Positions 23,991-36,284 of a stretch of 64,000 nt of DNA are shown one piece after another; within the stretch, counting starts at the first letter, position 1; every line of letters begins with the position of its first letter. Made by a program: the position numbers and the translations under genes. The notes beneath the pieces were generated by a model. The model saw only the letters and a list, made by a program, of their open reading frames with translations. It was not told the origin of the DNA and made no database searches. Source of the stretch: Orientallactaga sibirica (lineage: Eukaryota > Chordata > Mammalia > Rodentia > Dipodidae); NCBI GenBank assembly GCA_036365145.1, contig JAEOAD010000029.1, positions 21,251,001 to 21,315,000 of the forward strand, given 5' to 3'.

Positions 23991-24686
23991 TCAAATAAAC
24001 AAATGTTGGTGAGGATGTGGAGAAACAGGAACATTAATTCACTGTTGGTGGGAATGTAAGCTGGCATAACCACTATGGAAATCAATATGGAGACTCATGA
24101 GAAGGATGAATATAGAGTTACCAACAGACCCAATTATTCCTTTACTGGGCATTTACCCTAAAAGCACAATGCCACAGTTCAAACATATTTGCTCAACCAT
24201 GTTTATTGTTGCTCTATTCATAACAGCTAAAATCTGGTATCAACCCAGGTGCCCATCATTGGACGAATGGATAACCAAGATGTGGTATTCTACACAGTGA
24301 AATTATACTAAGCAGTAAGAATAAAATGACACAATGAAATTTGTAGAAAAAATGGTTGAACTTGGAACAGATCATACTCACCAAACTCACACAATCACAG
24401 AAAGATAATCATTGCATTGTTTTATTCATCTGAGGCCCAAGTTGCTGACACAATTGATAGTTATTTCGAGGCCTGGGCAATAGGGATGGCTGGTCTTGGC
24501 TGAGGGGAAGGGTGAGGGAACTCAAAAATGAACCAAAATTGAACTGGTACCATAGAAATCTATACCCTGGAAGGTAGATGAAAAGGTTGGATCCTCGATA
24601 GGAACTTAGGGGGAACACCTGAATCAAAGGGTCCTGGACAGTGTGAGATGAAGCCCAACCTTAAATTTTTCCTGTTTCTCTGTTTT

Positions 24687-24730
<44 letters not shown>

Positions 24731-24732
24731 TT
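24687..24732. repeat. (TTTC)n microsatellite
   Basis: About ten perfect TTTC units next to the T run of the following antisense SINE. Confidence 0.95.
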
Positions 24733-24950
24733 TTTTTTTGAGAGAGAGTCAGAGACAGAGAGAGAAAGGGGGAGCCAGCAGCCTCTCGGCCACTGTGAAT
24801 GAACTACAGATGCGTGCGCCCCCTTATGGGCAAGTGCAGCATTGAGCCCTGGTGTCACTTTGCGTCTGGCTAAACGTAGGACCTGCAGAATCAAACATGT
24901 TCATAGGCTTAGCAGTCAGGTCCCTTAACGGCTATGCCATCTCTCCAGCG
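24730..24950 (-). mobile_element. DIP-like SINE (long subfamily) in L1 3' UTR
   Basis: GAGAGAGAGTCAGAGACAG, CTACAGATGCGTGCGCCCCC, the long-subfamily segment CAAGTGCAGCATTGAGCCC, and the reversed head GCTATGCCATCTCTCCAGC. The TSD is unclear because of the TTTC array. Confidence 0.9.
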
Positions 24951-25725
24951 ACTCTTTTTTGTCTTTTTCCTGCGCTGGCCTGTAATTCCCTATACCAGGA
25001 TATGGTTAACACCCACAATGAGCTATTGATCAGAGAGACCTACAAGGTGTGAGAGCACTTGATTTCCCACCAGAGGTCAATGGTAAGATCCTACTGCTGA
25101 AGATGCCATGCGCTGTTGGCACAGAGTATGGAGAGACCTGGCTAGAATCCAGAAGAGAGCCAGTTCCCAGACATTTAGCCCATTTATTGCTGAAAGGTGC
25201 TACATGGGCTACCAGGGGAAAGTGGCCAACATCTGTCTGAGCAGCTTTAAGTCTAAGCTACTCAGAAGCAAACAACCTGATGTAATACTCACACAAGTGC
25301 AATAGTGACACACAGCCATGTTGGATAACCAACTGCTCTCGGATTGGCTAACAGATCCACTCAGTGGGAAGGAACCCATACCTGGAACTTTGAAACAAGT
25401 CAGAATCATATACATATAATGATTTTGCTCTCCAGTATCAACCTCTGACTAATCTATAGGTTATAAGAGGGACTACACCCATTAAACTCTCTCTAATAAT
25501 GGTTATCCTGTTTATCCTATGCTGACCTCATTCTCCTTTGGAGAATCTGCTTCTCTTTTTCAGACAGGAGCTGGACCTTGGCTCTAGCTGAAACCACAGA
25601 GGAATTGGAGAAATGAGCAAGAGTGCTGCTTTCTTAGTGAATCTGATATCAGCACAAGAGTGAAGGAGATAGACATTGAGGACATTCAATACCTACAAAT
25701 CAGAGATCCAGAGATCCTTAATTTC

Positions 25726-26430
25726 CCTAAATATGATTTAATAACTTAATAATACTGACTTCTGACTGACCTTCTTCCAATGAATTTACTGTATCATTTA
25801 CATTTATATGAATGAATTTACTATATCATTTATTTATCAAAACTACAAGAACCCATTTTTCTTTCTATTTTCACTCAGATTCTGTAATGTATGAACTAAA
25901 TGAGTCCTTGAGGCATCTGGGACATCCTGTTTTAATATTTAAAGAAATAATGAGATCCCATCTTCTGATTTTGAGGGATTAAGCCTCACCCCTATTTTTT
26001 TTTTTTTTTTTGGTAATTTCTGGTACCTTATGCATCCTGGTTGTCAAACATCTACTCAACTGAGAGCCTCAGCTCCTAGTATCTCCTCCACTTACTGTCA
26101 CCAGTTTATTCTTTCTCTAAAGCTGTCCAAAGACCCATTTTTCTGTCTCTCACAAAATAAAATCATTTTATTATTACTAAAGTGTTTTTCCAAAACTGAT
26201 ACTCTTAGTGATTATGATTAGTTCACTCTGTTCTTAACAAAAATCTGGAGGAAAAATGAACTTTAGGACAGTTACATATCTTTCGTTATTTGGTTAAATG
26301 CCCCAGCTTTTGCCCTGTCACTTTCTGGGACAGTCTTCCTCAAAATTCCTTTGTATCTGTGCTTTTCCATTTAATAGAAAGTCATTGTAAGGCACCAAGG
26401 ATAAAAAACCAAGGATAGCCTTATCTCAGA
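25726..26430. other. Unique intergenic sequence
   Basis: Nothing recognised apart from a T18 run near 25994-26011. Confidence 0.4.
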
Positions 26431-27060
26431 GCAATATTTTATTTAGCTCTTTTAAATTGAGAACTTTAATATATGAACATATTACAATTTGGTCATATTC
26501 CTATCAGGTTATCCTGTAATGTCCCTTTTCCCCTGCCCCCATTCCATTGAGGGTCTTCCTCAGTAGTGTCATCAGAAATCACTGTGGGTCATGAATGTAC
26601 CAGTCAGCTTCTGCAGGGAGGACTAATACCTCCTGTGCCTATTACGTTCTTTCTTCCCCCCCCCCTTCCACAATGTTGGCTGAGTCTTGGAAGTCCTATT
26701 ATAAGTGTCCTTTAGTGTTGTGTTCTAGGCATTCTCTGATGTTCTACATTGGCATGTTTTGAGTCCCCTTAGTGTCTATAGCCACAACCCTGAATGAGGT
26801 TTTCAGCCTAACAAGGAAAATAACACACATGCTTCATCTGCCACTTCCTATGTGGTGTTTCCTGGGCCCTGGTAAATGTGATGTAGATGACTTGTTTCAT
26901 GATAGGGTTTGGTTCTTCGTCATATCACTGTCATCTGTAATAAGCAGATTCTACAAACAAGAGTGAGAGCAGCATGGAGTAAGAGAGATAAACATAGGTA
27001 TTTAGAAGACTTTCTCACAGGCATAACCCTTCCTTCTAGCTAGGGTCTATGACTTTCCAA
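26430..27060 (-). mobile_element. Probable older L1 3' UTR remnant
   Basis: GGTCATATTCCTATCAGG, a C-rich run, and GAGTGAGAGCAGCATGGAG with ATAAACATAGGTATTTAGAA resemble older rodent L1 3' UTR sequence in antisense. No coding part remains and the limits are approximate. Confidence 0.4.
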
Positions 27061-28139
27061 GCCATAGGCTTCGAACTTGATTATCAGTGTCAGGCATAAA
27101 TTCCCTCCCACTAAGCATGCTTTTAATGTAAAGTATGTCAGCTCCCTTTGTATCCCTTGAAAATATTTAGAAAATATTTTCTTCAATGATAAAGTAATAT
27201 TTTTGTTTTGATATAAATTGTGTATAGCTACCTTAAAATATGAAAATAGTAACATTTATTTGTTTTCATTGTTTAAATAGCAAGTTTTATTTTCTGCTAT
27301 TGGCCCAGTAATGCTTCTTTGCTCTCATCATCTCTATGTATTTTCTTCTAGTACTTGATACTGGAAGCACTGTATATCTGTTGATGAATGGGAATAGAAT
27401 GGCTTGAGAATGAAAAGAGAAATACAAATCAATTAGAATGCAAGGAGGTTTTTGGTTGGGGTTACAGTTGGAAAGTCCAGTACAGCTGGCAGTTACATTC
27501 CAAACACTGTCCAAAGTGAGAGAACATTACATATAAAAACACAGACAATATAAAGCATGCCTCAGCATACAGCAGGTCCCGCTCTTTCAAAAACAAATCA
27601 CAATCATGAGGAATTTTGAGTAAAAGCAAACATACACTTTAGACATAATTTTGAGAAGGCCAGTCGTTAACTATTCCTACAGAGATCATGGGAACTTAGT
27701 AGCAGTGCCAAGTAAACAAAGAACTAACCTTTGGGTAGGGTGGGAACCATGACCAACTCCAAAACTCCTAAGTATGTAACAATGAGTAGATGAGCGACCC
27801 AGCCTCAGGAAATCAGTAGGAAGAGTTGATTGTAGAAGATGTGATGGTGGTCCCTTTACCTAGCTAGGACAGGGCTGGGAATGGACATGCATTGATTTCA
27901 GTTTACAGAAGCCCTGTGATCTTCCAGACTGAAGGTTCTCCTTGCTGCAGGGTGTTTTCATTCACTTCTCTTGACATCTTCTTGCTAGCTTTCCTACCAC
28001 CATAGTCTACCAAGAAAGAACTGCTAAACAATTCCTCAAGTAGATCAATTTAAGAACTTAAAAACTGTTTAAATGATTCTACAGTCTAGCAAAAAAAAAT
28101 GTTGATATTTATCTTTGGCTGTTTAAAGATACTATGTAG
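27061..28139. other. Unique intergenic sequence
   Basis: No repeat or gene recognised on either strand. Confidence 0.4.
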
Positions 28140-28430
28140 ACACATGGATTTTGGACTTTATTTTTTAGTTTGTGTAAAATTTAGCATGTTTCATTTTGAC
28201 ATTTTCATACATATATATCCTATACTTTGTTCTAATTAACTTCCTCATTGTCTTCTACTGTCTTTATAACCCCTCGTGTCTGTTACCTATCTCCCATCAG
28301 ATAGTGTGTCTTTCTTCTTCCATGACACATATATCCCATTTTCTTCTTTCTTCCATCCTGTCACTCTAAATATCTTCCTTCCCACTCATAGTCTCCTTTC
28401 CCCTTTCATAGCATCAATATTTCTAATGCT
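28140..28430 (-). mobile_element. Probable old L1 3' end, antisense
   Basis: The word order CATGTTTCATTTTGACATTTTCATACATATATATCC-like, split by CT-rich lines, resembles older rodent L1 3' ends read on the opposite strand. It is degraded and has no ORF2 remains. Confidence 0.42.
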
Positions 28431-28654
28431 AGAAATTTGTTAGAGAGTCTAATTTTTGGTTTATAGGCCTACAATTAAACTCAATTTTCTAAACTTCAGT
28501 TCCTGAGGCTATGCAATGATACTGCTAACAATGGCACAGAGGGTTCTTGATGGAAGTCAATAGTGTATGTAAATGTGTAACAGTGAAGTGTTGTTGCCTT
28601 ATTTTTAGTCAGTATTTCCTATTGTGTTACCATCATTATCACCATCATGTATGT

Positions 28655-29020
28655 TATTATTTCACTACAAAATGTTCCCTACAAACTGGTCCAAAATACT
28701 TGGTCCAAAGATAGTGGTGTGATTTGGGGGAGTTCTAGAAATGTTAGGAGGCAGGGCCTATTTGGAGGGAAAAGATCAGTGGGGCTATGGAAGGTTATGA
28801 GTAATCATCATTCCCTCTTGTGATCTCTGCTTTCTATCTGATGAGATGAGCAACTTTCTATGTCACCTATTCCCCCCACCATGATTTCCAGCCAAGCAGA
28901 TGAGTCAAGTTGGCATGGCTGAAAACTCTGAAATGATGCAGCTACAAAATTCTTCATTCCTCTTTTTAGTGTGTTCATGTCAGGCATCCTACTTCAGTGG
29001 GGAGAAAGTTAATTGACACA
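28655..29020 (+). mobile_element. Degraded MaLR-type solo LTR
   Basis: ACTTGGTCCAAAGATAGTGG, GTTAGGAGGCAGGGCCTAT, CAGCCAAGCAGATGAGTC and an AGTTAATTGACACA end follow MaLR LTR order. No internal region is attached. Confidence 0.6.
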
Positions 29021-30020
29021 ATCATCTTATTATCATGTGGCATTTCTGCTACAATGTTCCTTTAACCGTAGATGTCCTTAGACTGTCTCAGTGAATGCTT
29101 AGAATGATCACTCATTCTGAAGTAGCACCAAGAACCCCAATTTAAACAGAATAATAAAATATCCACTATGAATGAAACTATTCTTGTTAAACTCAAGTAT
29201 ATTAGCTAACTGTAAAAGTGGATTTTATCCAATTGAAGTATGCAGATGAAAACTGAACAGGAGTTTTCAAATAAAACTCCAAGGGAAAATATGGTTTTAA
29301 CCCAGAAGAGGATCTGAAAAAAATAACTGAATAATAATCCAATAATAAAACTGCAATACTTAAAAAGAAAATGAAGTATGCAAAGTTTGACAAAGTTAAT
29401 TTTAAAATTAACCACCTACAGCTATGTCTGTGTGCTTTAAGATTACCCTTAATTTCTACTTAGGGTGAAAAATCTTTATTTCTGTGAAATTTTAATATCC
29501 TTTAAGAATATGTGATAGTCTCCAAAGGATTCATACTACTTATCCACCTAAAAATAAATGGACAAATATGAGAAGAAGAAACTCTGATTTTTCATTAAAA
29601 AATTAGAATTAAGAGAGGAAAAATGACATAGGTGGGTTACAGAGCTGGAGAGAAAGAAAACTCTAAAGATGAAAGCCTGGGAGAATATTGGCTCCTGTCT
29701 TAATCGTACACATCATGGTCTCTGTCTCTGTGAATAATGAGAATTTGAACTACAACAAAGTGTCATAAGGCAGGGATGTTGTTCAAATGCTCTTTCAAAA
29801 CAGCCCAAAGGACATAGGAAAAATAATGTTTCTAAAAGTGAAATATCTCATATGTCAGGCCTTCCTGTCATTGGCCAATCATTTACAAGCTCTCATTTTT
29901 CTAAGTTTGGAATTTTTATCTGGAGAAATCCAGATAGATTGTCATAAAAGAAAATGGATTATTATACCTCAAAAGTTTGGCCTCAAGTGCAGCAAAAGTA
30001 GAAAACAGCTAAATTTGGGA
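29021..30020. other. Unique AT-rich sequence
   Basis: Nothing recognised. The open frames here are AT-rich and without motifs. Confidence 0.4.
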
Positions 30021-30025
30021 TAGTA

Positions 30026-31460
30026 CCTGTAGCAGACAGCTTCAGGTTCACTGAGATGAACTTCCAGACCAGGTACAGTTACGCAGGAAGGGATATTTAT
30101 TGAAGCCAGACCAGGGTGTTGCAGACAGCTTCAGGTTCGCTGAGATGAACTTCCAGACCAGGACAGTTATGGAGGAAGGGATATTTTATTGACAGATCTT
30201 ACAGATCGCAGGGCCCAGAGAAGTTCCATACAGCAAACAGGCAAAACTACAGCCAAAAGGTCACAGAGCACACTTCAGGCCTGCTAGGCACATTTGCATA
30301 TCTTTACAATGGAATCTCAAACCAGGACCAAACACAGATTGCAGATGCAAAGCCAATAAAACATTGAATATATTGGGGACATATATTCAAAAAGCACATC
30401 ACCAATAGATTTATACCTCACATTGTAAAACTCAGTCCAATTTCAGCACAGTCTTGATCAACTTAAGATAGTAAAATCAAACAAGTTAAATTCAACATGT
30501 AAATTAAAAAATCTCAAACTAGAACAATGCAAATTCAACCACCACACATCAAACTTTGCAGATCTCAATATAACCAGAGACTAAAGTCTCCACTCCAGCT
30601 GCCTTAACATGCCAACACTGCACTTCATGGTAGCCCTTTTGCACAGTCCTGGTATCCAAAACATGCAGACGGTCCATCTTTCAAAGGCTCTTCCAGCCTA
30701 TTCCTGAGGGTCTTCATGCCCTGCCTCATGCCACACAGCAATAAAACACTCATGATATGCATTTTTCATATTTCCAAAACTAATACCAGGTGTGCAGGCC
30801 ATCCATATTCTAAAAGGGACAAAATAAACCATAGCCTTGAAAACAGGTTCCTTCTCCAGTCAGCTCATTCCAAAAATTAAACAGCATCCTCTCCATTGTT
30901 TTTATGTAAAAAAATCAAACAGTAACCTAAAACCCGTCTCACAACCTTAAAAAGTCCGATAACAGCAAAGTCCATTACAAATTTAAGTTTGATCAAACTT
31001 TCTGGGCCTGGATAGCAGAATTATGAAAATCACTGCAGTCTTTCCTTCCCCTTAGAAAGTGCATTTTAAATATTTGTGATTATATTGAATGAAAAGTCCA
31101 TATCTCCAAAACAAAGGTTGTAGGGTCATTCCCATCCATTTTTTGCAGACATATTATTTATCCAGACCAGGCACAGTTATGGAGGAAGGGATATTATTTA
31201 GCTTACAGATCCAGGGGAAGTTCCATATTGTTTCTCAAACAGAGCAAAATGTTTTGTATTCAATTTTATACAGAGAGTAAAAAAGTCATGAATGGGTTAT
31301 TTGAATTATAGTGGCAACTTCAGAAAAACTTAAAATTGAAGAATTCAAATTATTCCCTAATTAACTAATTACTTAATTATCTTTTAAGATCTACCCAGGA
31401 AAAGGTGGCTGCAGATCCAAACTACAAACTAATAAAACACTGAATATATTGGGAGTTTAA
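30026..31460 (-). mobile_element. Older MaLR-type LTR element, LTR-internal-LTR
   Basis: Collinear with the element at 61163-63013 but with many deletions. One LTR (GCAGACAGCTTCAGGTTCGC to ATTGGGGACATATATTC) covers 30119-30397, the internal part 30398-31144 and a second, damaged LTR 31145-31460. An extra partial LTR copy lies at 30026-30116. Matched internal words include CAACACTGCACTTCATGG, CAGTCCTGGTATCCAAAAC and TTCTGGGCCTGGATAGCAG. It carries no recognisable gene. MaLR assignment rests on the shared LTR and internal structure. Confidence 0.82.
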
Positions 31461-31587
31461 ACAGAAAAAAATCAAACAACAACCAAAGTAACAACAAAGC
31501 AAACCTAGTGCATTTTTAAATATTTGTGATTATATCATTAGAAAATCATGCAGTAAGGTTCAAGGAAAGACATAGTCTAGAAAAGAG

Positions 31588-31660
31588 TAGATAGATGATT
31601 GATAGATAGATAGAAAGATGATAGATAGATGATATAGACTAGATATAGATGATATATTTA
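31588..31660. repeat. Imperfect (GATA)n microsatellite
   Basis: Repeated GATA and GATGATA units followed by a TAGATATAGATGATAT stretch. Confidence 0.8.
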
Positions 31661-32605
31661 TTACATTATATTGTATATATTATAAGCAAGTCATTATAAC
31701 TAACTAAAAATTATCTAAATGGTGCCTCATTATTATTTTGATAGAAAGAATTAATTTAGACTAGATATAGATGTTTCCACAAGTCATTATAACTTTGTAC
31801 TATGTTGAAAAGGGCTATGTTGAAAAAGGCAACACACATTGCTGCAAGAAGGATGTTACTCCCAACATGACAACCTTCATCCTCACTCAGAAGGCTACCA
31901 TTGACAGGAAGCCTCTGTGTACATAAAAGAGAGGACAGTTCTTTCTGGGGGCTGGACTTTGAGGCACTCCAACTAATAAGTGATTGTCATAGCTAGCTTT
32001 CTCATCTTTACCACTTTATCCTGGTATAATTTATAGAACTCAGTACCAGACAGTATTCCAGAGGCTAGCAATGATAGTTATTAGTAGTCATAATAACCTC
32101 AACTGTTATAGCAAGCAGCATCACATAGTTATTGAAATAAAAAACAACCCAAAAGTTAAACAACAAAGGGGTACTTTTGCTCATGCTATAGATGGAAGAC
32201 AGAGCAGATGTGGCTCTGCCACTCCATGTCTTTGTTCTGAAGTCTGACAAAATACATTCCAATGGGAAAATTCCAGAGAGGAGAGACATGGAGAACTTCG
32301 CATTGGCTCTGAAAACTCTGCTCACACCAGGCACCCACTTGACTACTACCATCTGAAATACTGCCTCCAACATTTTATAAGGATCCTTGACATGGAGATG
32401 AGGGATGTTCTTGATTGGATCATAATGCCACAGTTTAGCCTTCTTACCTTCATTGACAGTAGATTTAATTTTTTATACAAATTAATCAGCATTGGTTGTC
32501 CTTTTTGTTTCTAGTAGTAAACAGCTTCAAAATCTCTAAAGTGACCTATAACTCTGGGCACTGAATAGAAGGCCAAATGGAACATTTGGAAAATAAGACT
32601 ATAAT
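31661..32605. other. Unique intergenic sequence
   Basis: Nothing recognised. A 102-codon minus frame at 32065-32373 shows no identifiable domain. Confidence 0.4.
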
Positions 32606-33070
32606 TGTATTCATCAGAGTTCTCTAGAGGAACAGAACTGAGAGACTGAATATATATCACAAAGGGGATTTATTAGATTGGCTTATACTGAGCAATCCAA
32701 CAATGGCTGTCTACAGGCTAGAGAGGTTTAAAACCCAGTAGCTACTCAGTCCACAGGTTGCATGCCTCAGTAGTCCCAAGGCCTAAAGGATTCCTGGAGT
32801 CCACAGTGAAAGACTGAAGAAGCTGGGGGGGGGGGTCTGATGTGTAACGAATAAGTGATAGGAATGATGCAGTCACCAGGAAGCAGCAAAGGCAGCCAGG
32901 CAAAAGGCCCTGTCTTTTCCTAGAACCTCTTTATATACAGGCTGCCACCAAAAGAGCTGTCCACTCCAGGGAAGGACTTTCTGACTCAGATAATCCTTCC
33001 TGAAGACACCCTTGAAGCCCTACCTCAGAGACTCATCTCTTGCTTTACTTCTGATATGAACCAGTTAACA
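32606..33070 (-). mobile_element. ERVL-type solo LTR (MLT2/MT2-like)
   Basis: On the minus strand it runs from TGTTAACTGG to GATGAATACA. The end segment AATCTAATAAATCCCC (polyadenylation signal) and CAGTTCTGTTCCTCTAGAG are typical of MLT2-like LTRs. The TG...CA termini are intact. No internal region is attached. The subfamily is uncertain. Confidence 0.65.
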
Positions 33071-33245
33071 TAGAAATTAACTGTTGTTTATCCAGATCAC
33101 TAAAAAGAACCTCAGAGAAGTTAACTACCTAATTCAAAGCTAGAGAGCTATAACCAAATCGCACTGGAAGTCTGTCTGACTCCAAAATCTACATCAGTTA
33201 CACTCCATCATATTCCATGTACATATAAAAATATTATTAGTTAAA

Positions 33246-33400
33246 AAGGAAGAGTTATCTGCACATGGTGACTGACTCCTAGAATAGGACTCAGGAGACT
33301 AGAACAGGAGGAACACAGCAGGTGAGGGGCAATCCTGGGCTATATAGCAAGTGGTCTACTGGGCTACAGTTTGAGACTATTTGTTTGTTTCTTTTGTCTT
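33246..33400 (+). mobile_element. Strongly diverged B1-type SINE
   Basis: CTGCACATGGTGACTGACTCC, GACTCAGGAGACTAGAACAG and CCTGGGCTATATAGCAAG keep the order of a B1 monomer, ending GTTTGAGACTATTTG. It is old. Confidence 0.6.
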
Positions 33401-34974
33401 CAATAGAACAAAGAGAAAGTTCCTTAGGACCCATTAAAGTCAATTATAAATTGACCATGGATACTTTTTCAATGACAGGGTAGATTTTTGTCAGTTCTCT
33501 ACTTTTTCTCTTTGATTTTGGTGATAAGTTGCTTGAATGTTCAGTCTTGCTTATGTTTTTTGCTTTCACAGAGTGCTGTTTCTGGCCCAGAACAATAACA
33601 GAAGTCCTGCATTCTCCCTAGAGAATAAAGCTGCGAACTAACCTGTGAGCGGTCTCAAGGGCAAAGATTGGGTGGCATTCCACTCAAATATCCACCGCCT
33701 CTCAACTCTGGAATCCCATTTTCTGGTTGACTTTGGATACCTGTAGAATTGTTTTCCTGTCAGAAGGCTGCAGTACTGCCAGGAATACATCAAAGAGAAA
33801 CTTGTTCTGCAAGCTCTATCAAGGTCTGCTCTGATGTTCACTCAAAGATTTTTTTTTTTCACTTTCTGTACTCTCCAATCACAGAGCCTCTCTTTTGACC
33901 AATTTAATTATCAGTGGAATATTATATCAGTATTTAAATGGGATTTTAGCCAAACTTTACTGGATTGTGACAAACAAATGGCAAAGCTGGATAAAGACAA
34001 CCTGAGCTGTTCCTGTTTGTCAGCAAGTGTGTTTGCAAATAGCAACTGGAGTAAATGCTTCAGCTGCAGTTTTCAGGGGAGCTGTGCCAGCATGTGGCAA
34101 GAGGGGAAGGCAGCCAAGCTTCCCAGAGATTGTTCCAATGGCTGCCTTCCATCCCCAGTTCACAGCTTGCTCTCCTGAACACCAGCCTGGTGTTTATGGA
34201 GAACTTTACACTTGCTTCTCACTTTGGTAGTATTTTCAAATCTATAGCACTTTCAAATCATTGTTTTCATTTGAACAAGGAATTGTCCTTGGGAGACACA
34301 TGTTTGCTCAAGAGAAGAGCGGAGAGTCAGGAAGGAACTACCCTGTGGGCAAAGCTTCCATGAGAATGGATAAGACTAGCTGCACCCAGCCGGATCTCAA
34401 ATGACGTTGAGACTCCCTCCCCAGGTTTGTCATGCTTGCCATGTTTATGGCTGAGAGAAAGATGTGGCCAGATGCTGTTGTTCCATGTTGCTTTGCTGGT
34501 TTCTGAAGCAAAGTTTTTCCTATGCTATGATTCAGAAGTTTTAATTCTGTGCCTTGCATGCCTCAGAAAATTACTTCATAATCTTACAATATGTATCCAA
34601 GGTGGGGGGGAAGAGACTTTTGCTACAAAAATGTGCATATAAATTGATGACAAGATATGAAAACATAATCAGAAAATTTGTAATATGAGGAAAAGCATTT
34701 AAAAACTAAACTACAAGAGGGAACCAAAAAAAGGGGGGGACACTAAGAAGTAATAGAAGTTCTAAAGTTTCTAAATGCGAGAGCTTTTACAATGTCATTT
34801 CTGGGGACCTTTCACAGCTGGTAGTAAAATATTACTGAAAAGTAAAAGTTGCTGAAGATGTCAATCCATAGGATAACACACGCACACACATATTTGGATG
34901 AAGCCTGTGCTCTTTAAGAGTGTGGATTTACTGTTTTGCAATCTCTATTTTATTAGTATAAAAAAGAATTACAC
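33401..34974. other. Repeat-poor unique block
   Basis: No interspersed repeat recognised for ~1.5 kb. The overlapping open frames around 33834-34363 (up to 114 codons) contain no motif I recognise. The block is a candidate for conserved non-coding sequence only because it is repeat-poor. Confidence 0.4.
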
Positions 34975-35350
34975 TTCATTATGGCATTTTTTCATTTTTT
35001 TTTCCTTTCCCCTTTCTCCCTCATTCACTTCTGCCTTCTACCCTCCCCTCACCATAGCCTCATTTATTCTTTCATGTCATATGTGTCTTTTGTCTCCTTT
35101 CCCTCTCTCATCACTTCTTGTTGCCCTCTCTTGGTCTCCTGTCTAATTTTCTAATCTAAACCTATTCTCACATCCCTTTATTTTCATGCATACAAATGTT
35201 GAAAGTTTGGATCCACATATGAGAGTGGACATGTGGCTTTTGTCTTTTGTTATGCTGGTTTACCTCCCTTAGCATAATACTTTGCAGTTCCATCTATTTT
35301 CATTAATTTTCTTTGCAGCTGAATAAAATCCCACTGTGTATATATGTCAT
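34975..35350 (-). mobile_element. Old 5'-truncated L1 (ORF2 end plus 3' UTR), antisense
   Basis: The plus strand reads CAGCTGAATAAAATCCCACT followed by GTGTATATATG, the complement of the L1 ORF2 C-terminal coding end. It is preceded by TTTACCTCCCTTAGCATAAT and GGATCCACATATGAGAGTGG and by a CT-rich 3' UTR. It is a different, older lineage than the two long L1 copies. Confidence 0.7.
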
Positions 35351-35929
35351 AAGAATCCCAGAAGTTTAAAAGCCAGCTGCATGGTAAAGGACACAACGTT
35401 CTGTCCAAGAAATTGCAATGTGTAAATTTTCATAGGATTAAAAGCTTCAGAGAAAATACAAAAGGTGAGTTAGCTGAAGTTCAAAGGATGAGGCCAAAGC
35501 TCCCATGCTTGGTCAAGTGTTCCCCTAGTGAACATCAGCTGTGCTTAATTCTGCAGGCTTGGCATAAGCTCTCCTGAGGAGCCTGTAGGCAAAGACTGAA
35601 AAGAAATGTCTCATATTCCAATGCCTGGGTGGCACTAAATTCAAGAAGGGTTGTGGTTCCCCCAAAAGAGTAAAAGAACTCACCTCACATAGTGAGTCCA
35701 GTCAGATCATCACCCACAGGAAAACCCACTTCTGGTGGGAACCACGGTACTACAGGGCCATACATATTACCTATCTTAGCTCCCAGATACCAGGCTGCAT
35801 TCTTCCCCACATTGACTAGCAGAGTGGTTAAGGAAGTAGAGTCAGGTAGCAACTCAGTTTTAAAACTAGTGCCCTCCTTTTTATATGACTGATTATACCC
35901 TGTATCTGAATTGGGAAAGAACTGCTAAA
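35351..35929. other. Unique intergenic sequence
   Basis: Nothing recognised. Confidence 0.4.
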
Positions 35930-36166
35930 CAAAGATGATGGTAATCACTTATAACTCCAACTCTGCAGAGCAGAGACAGGAAAATTCCTGACACTTTTTG
36001 ACCACCCAGTCTAACCTAATAGGTGAGTTCTAAGCCAGTGAGAGAGCCTGTCTCAAAAACAAAAATTTAGAGAGCACCTGACAAAAGGCACTCCAGGTTG
36101 TCTTATAGTTGCACATTCAAGCATACATGTGTACCCATCAACATGAACACACACACACACACACAA
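35930..36166 (+). mobile_element. B3-like SINE with (CA)n end
   Basis: GCAGAGCAGAGACAGGAAAATTCC, TGAGAGAGCCTGTCTCAAA-like words (here GTGAGAGAGCCTGTCTC) and an ACACACAC tail at 36149-36165 follow the 3' part of B3. The 5' half is missing or unrecognisable. Confidence 0.6.
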
Positions 36167-36284
36167 CAGGAGGAGCAGGTGAGAAGATATTGAGAGAAGT
36201 GTGAGTTTGGGGGTGACTTTGCCAGGCTCAACGCACAGAAGAGATTGGGAAAATGACCAAAATGGCCCCATGCTAAAGCTGCCT

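Larger units (their letters stand above)
19939..24400 (+). pseudogene. L1 ORF2 pseudogene (EN-RT-C-rich), SINE-interrupted
   Basis: The ATG at 19939 opens MAGIKSSLKVFTLNINGLNS, the endonuclease N-terminus. CFIKEIHFTTKDRHL keeps the catalytic Glu of the QETH motif. In RT, STGPDGFSAKFYQTF is readable near 21625, [14 protein letters not shown] near 22165, and the polymerase core FADDLILY at about 22302. Near the end, PLLGIYPKSTMPQ (24130) and DEWITKMWYSTQ (24265) are typical of the C-terminus. Subtracting the three SINEs inside the frame leaves ~3.8 kb, or about 1270 codons, the normal ORF2 size. Many frameshifts and stops make it dead. The 3' limit is approximate. Confidence 0.92.
18740..25725 (+). 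mobile_element. L1 retrotransposon with four nested SINEs
   Basis: An ORF1 relic, a spacer, an ORF2 relic of near-normal total length and a partial 3' UTR run collinearly. The monomeric 5' UTR is missing, and the last ~290 bp of the 3' UTR present in other copies is missing. SINEs at 20521-20782, 22683-22919, 23832-23990 and 24730-24950 are nested in it. Frameshifts, stops and A-run expansions within ORF1 show that it is long inactive. Confidence 0.93.
24400..25725 (+). other. 3' UTR of the sense L1 (incomplete)
   Basis: After the ORF2 relic, sequence matches the L1 3' UTR of 42616-44089: ATCACAGAAAGATAATC, GGGGGAACACCTGAATC, CAATGAGCTATTGATC, GAGACCTGGCTAGAATC, AACCAACTGCTCTCGG and GCTGAAACCACAGAGG. 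Homology stops near 25720, before the final segment. The SINE at 24730-24950 and a TTTC array interrupt it. Confidence 0.85.

Noticed and set aside
33834..34363. Overlapping frames of 67-114 codons as a possible gene
   Set aside because: No start context, domain or frame preference was visible, and three overlapping frames are open over the same stretch.
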